Below are positions 14,544 through 16,351 of a stretch of 16,351 nt of DNA, in pieces (position 1 is the stretch's first letter; every line of letters starts with the position of its first letter). The position numbers and the translations under genes are program-made. Origin of the DNA: Dehalococcoidia bacterium (lineage in GTDB: Bacteria > Chloroflexota > Dehalococcoidia > SM23-28-2 > RBG-16-64-32); the NCBI GenBank assembly GCA_030690405.1, contig JAUYGU010000026.1, positions 1-16,351 of the forward strand, written 5' to 3'. The notes beneath the pieces were generated by a model, which saw only the letters and a program-made list of their open reading frames with translations, made no database searches and was not told where the DNA came from.

Positions 14544-14609
14544 CGATGCGTTATGCGACAGCGAAGGCGCCCGTCCCAGCAGCGGCTCCCCGGCGAAGCG
14601 ACGCCCTTT

Positions 14610-16025
14610 ATGAAGGGGCTGCAGTCGCGGGTGCTTCGCTTCGTCCGGCGCTACGGAGTCCTCAACCCGGGCGAACGGGCGCTGCTTGCCGTGTCCGGTG
14701 GGCAGGACTCCAGCGCGCTGCTGCTGATCGTTAGCAGGCTGGCGTCCGAAATCGGCCTGGAGGTGACGGTCGCCCACTTCGACCACCGGCTTCGGTCGCG
14801 CGGCGAGGGGCGCGACGACGAGAAGGCTGTGCGGACGATGGCGCAGGGCCTAGGGCTGCCGCTCGTGACCGGATCGGGCGACGCGCGCAGGCGGGCGGCG
14901 AGACGGCACGAGTCGATAGAGGAGGCGGCGCGCAGCCTCCGCTTCGCTTTCCTCGCGCGCGAAGCGAAGCGGCTGAACGCCGGCGTCGTCGTGCTGGGCC
15001 ACACGCGGGACGACCGGGCGGAGACGGTGCTGCTGCACCTGCTGCGCGGCAGCGGGCTGGACGGGCTGATCGGCCTGCGGCCTCGCTCCGCCTGGCCGTT
15101 CGGGCGGGGGCCGGCGCTGGCGAGGCCGCTGCTGGCGGTGACCCGCGCCGAGACGGGACGGTACTGCCGGGAGGCTGGCCTGTCGCCGCGCGAGGATCCG
15201 ACGAACCTGCTGCAGGAGGCGACGCGAAACCGGCTGCGGCACGAGCTGCTGCCGTCGCTCCGAGAGTTCAACCCGAGGCTGGACGATGCGCTGTGCCGTC
15301 TGGGCGACGCGGCAGCTGCGGCCGTGGCCCACCTGGACGCGGCTGCGGATGGCGCCTGGCAGACCCTGTCGTCCGTGGAGAGGCGGGCGGTGGCGTTCCC
15401 CAGAGACGCTTTCGAAGAGCTATCACCCGCGGTGCGGGCACGGCTGCTGCGGCGGGCGGTGCGCCATCTGGCCGGAGCGTCCGCGGACGTTGAGGCCGTA
15501 CACGTCGAGGCGCTGGAAGGGGCGCTGGGGAAGCGTCGCGGCGCCGTCGCGCTACCCAACGCGCTGACCGCGCGGGTGGGGCAGCGCGACGTACGGGTGT
15601 CTGCCGGCGAGCCGATGGGGTCGCGGCGGCTCGAGGAGACTCGCCTGGCGGTGCCGGGGCGCACGGAGCTGCCGGGGTGGTCGGTCATGGCGGAGATCGT
15701 CGCGCCGCCGCCGGGGCAACCGCGAGGGCGGAGCCGGTTGGAGGCGCTGCTGGACGCGGACGCAGCCGGAGAGCCGTTGGTGGTGCGCTCCCGCCGCGCG
15801 GGCGACCGGCTGCGTCCGCTGGGGTTGGGCGGGGAGAAGAAGCTGCAGGACGTGCTGGTGGACGCGAAGGTGCCGGAGGAGGAGCGGGACGGCGTGCCCC
15901 TGGTGTGCGCGCCGTGGGGGATCGCCTGGGTGGTGGGGCAGCGGCTGGACGAGCGGGCGGCGCTGCGGGAAGGGTCGCGCGGGGCCGTGCGGCTGCGCTT
16001 CCGGCGGCGGGGCGCAGGGCGTTGA
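14610..16025 (+). CDS. tilS: tRNA(Ile)-lysidine synthase
   Basis: This 471-residue PP-loop ATPase attaches lysine to C34 of the tRNA-Ile CAU anticodon so that it reads AUA; it is essential in most bacteria. Visible are the PP-loop SGGQDSSAL near the N-terminus, VAHFDHRLR, the LGHTRDDRAETVLLHLLRG signature, REDPTN and RNRLRHELLP, then a linker region and the C-terminal TilS domain (RSRRAGDRLRPLGLGGEKKLQDVLVDAKVP, written in part). ATG 14610 is preferred because it gives the usual 25-30 residues before SGG. ATG 14553 would add 19 basic, low-complexity residues, and neither has a good ribosome site. The stop TGA is embedded in the -35 box of the rRNA promoter. Confidence 0.93.
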   Translation: MKGLQSRVLRFVRRYGVLNPGERALLAVSGGQDSSALLLIVSRLASEIGLEVTVAHFDHRLRSRGEGRDDEKAVRTMAQGLGLPLVTGSGDARRRAARRHESIEEAARSLRFAFLAREAKRLNAGVVVLGHTRDDRAETVLLHLLRGSGLDGLIGLRPRSAWPFGRGPALARPLLAVTRAETGRYCREAGLSPREDPTNLLQEATRNRLRHELLPSLREFNPRLDDALCRLGDAAAAAVAHLDAAADGAWQTLSSVERRAVAFPRDAFEELSPAVRARLLRRAVRHLAGASADVEAVHVEALEGALGKRRGAVALPNALTARVGQRDVRVSAGEPMGSRRLEETRLAVPGRTELPGWSVMAEIVAPPPGQPRGRSRLEALLDADAAGEPLVVRSRRAGDRLRPLGLGGEKKLQDVLVDAKVPEEERDGVPLVCAPWGIAWVVGQRLDERAALREGSRGAVRLRFRRRGAGR

Positions 16026-16050
16026 CGGGCTAGCACGGGTGTGGTATAAA
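16022..16050 (+). promoter_or_regulatory. rRNA promoter P1, overlapping the tilS stop codon
   Basis: TTGACG (16022-16027) and TATAAA (16045-16050) are 17 bases apart. The TGA stop of tilS (16023-16025) is part of the -35 hexamer. A boxA-like GTTCTTTAATA follows at 16065-16075. Confidence 0.75.
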
Positions 16051-16075
16051 AGGATTGAACAGCAGTTCTTTAATA

Positions 16076-16151
16076 GCGCCAACTGAAGGTCCCGCGTTCG
16101 TCGGAAGGATTGACAGGCGCGGGTTCTGTACGTATGCTGTGCGATTGGCGC
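16076..16151 (+). promoter_or_regulatory. rRNA promoter P2 inside a nested inverted repeat
   Basis: TTGACA (16110-16115) and TATGCT (16133-16138) are 17 bases apart and would start transcription near 16145. The region is enclosed by inverted repeats GCGCCAA/TTGGCGC (16076-16082 with 16145-16151) and CCCGCG/CGCGGG (16091-16096 with 16118-16123), so P1 transcripts could fold across P2. Confidence 0.6.
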
Positions 16152-16193
16152 CGGTACCTTAACAACTGCATAGTGGATGGAAGTGCGAGGCAA

Positions 16194-16215
16194 CCAGTCT
16201 TTAACTAAAGGCTGG
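16194..16215 (+). promoter_or_regulatory. Leader hairpin with boxA-like core before 16S rRNA
   Basis: CCAGTCTTTA-AC-TAAAGGCTGG forms a 10-bp stem with one T-G wobble. The left arm and loop hold CTTTAAC, close to the boxA antitermination core. It lies 18 bases before the estimated 16S 5' end. Confidence 0.55.
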
Positions 16216-16232
16216 GTTCAAACGCGAATCAA

Positions 16233-16351
16233 TTTGATGAGGGTTTGATCCTGGCTCAGGACGAACGCTGGCGGCGCGCCTTACGCATGCAAGTCGAACG
16301 CCCCGGTTCGCCGGGGAGTGGCAGACGGCTGAGTAACGCGTAGGTAACCTG
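16233..16351 (+). rRNA. 16S ribosomal RNA, 5' part (cut by the window end)
   Basis: Universal 5' landmarks are present: AGGGTTTGATCCTGGCTCAG (16240-16259, the 27F site), GACGAACGCTGGCGGC, GCATGCAAGTCGAACG and GACGGCTGAGTAACGCGTAGG. The 5' end at about 16233 is set by matching A16240 to E. coli position 8. The V1 hairpin is short (CCCCGG-TTCG-CCGGGG). The wording CGCCTTACGCATGCAAGTCG resembles Dehalococcoidia (Chloroflexota). Only the first 119 or so bases are inside the window. Confidence 0.96.

Noticed and set aside
14651..16036. 461-residue open frame antisense to tilS
   Set aside because: Ser/Arg/Pro-rich composition, no recognisable motif, and it mirrors the clear TilS coding frame; a GC-rich shadow.

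Overview
The window is high-GC bacterial chromosome, about two-thirds G+C by eye. The first bases of a 16S rRNA gene at the right edge read GGCGGCGCGCCTTACGCATGCAAGTCGAACG-like and ACGCGTAGGTAACCTG-like. From memory these resemble Chloroflexota of the Dehalococcoidia type. The gene content fits an aerobic, B12-using heterotroph of that lineage rather than an organohalide respirer. Taxonomy is inferred from the 16S start and gene style only.

Left part (1-3206): a tRNA-Val(TAC) gene is preceded by a 36-bp direct repeat that includes the tRNA 5' end. A tight plus-strand cluster follows: a hemerythrin-like HHE protein, a CrtC/AttH-like (DUF7064/7065-type) protein, an aminoglycoside-phosphotransferase-fold kinase and a DUF6285 protein. 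The last two resemble the LvaA/LvaB hydroxyacyl-CoA kinase pair of levulinate catabolism, so the cluster may handle hydroxylated acyl or isoprenoid substrates. On the minus strand follow a Yip1-family membrane protein and a calcium/cation antiporter.

Middle (5181-10493): a methylmalonyl-CoA module. It holds the mutase large subunit with the Tyr/Arg pair expected for methylmalonyl-CoA, methylmalonyl-CoA epimerase, a VOC paralogue lacking epimerase metal ligands, the separate B12-binding mutase subunit, and the MeaB GTPase chaperone. The order is interrupted by a lower-GC orphan HsdR-N (PD-(D/E)XK) protein and a DinB-like protein. A REP-like cruciform repeat and a second promoter with a 12-bp palindrome split the module into two transcription units. 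Together these genes would turn propionyl-CoA-derived methylmalonyl-CoA into succinyl-CoA.

Right part (10508-16351): a minus-strand Ntn-hydrolase (proteasome-fold) protein with a predicted Ser nucleophile is divergent from a CNNM/CorC-type CBS transporter. That gene is followed by a DUF2344 protein, a histidine phosphatase, an FtsB/DivIC septum protein and TilS (tRNA-Ile lysidine synthase). Tandem rRNA promoters, the first with its -35 box over the tilS stop codon, drive a structured leader and the 16S rRNA gene, which is cut by the window end.
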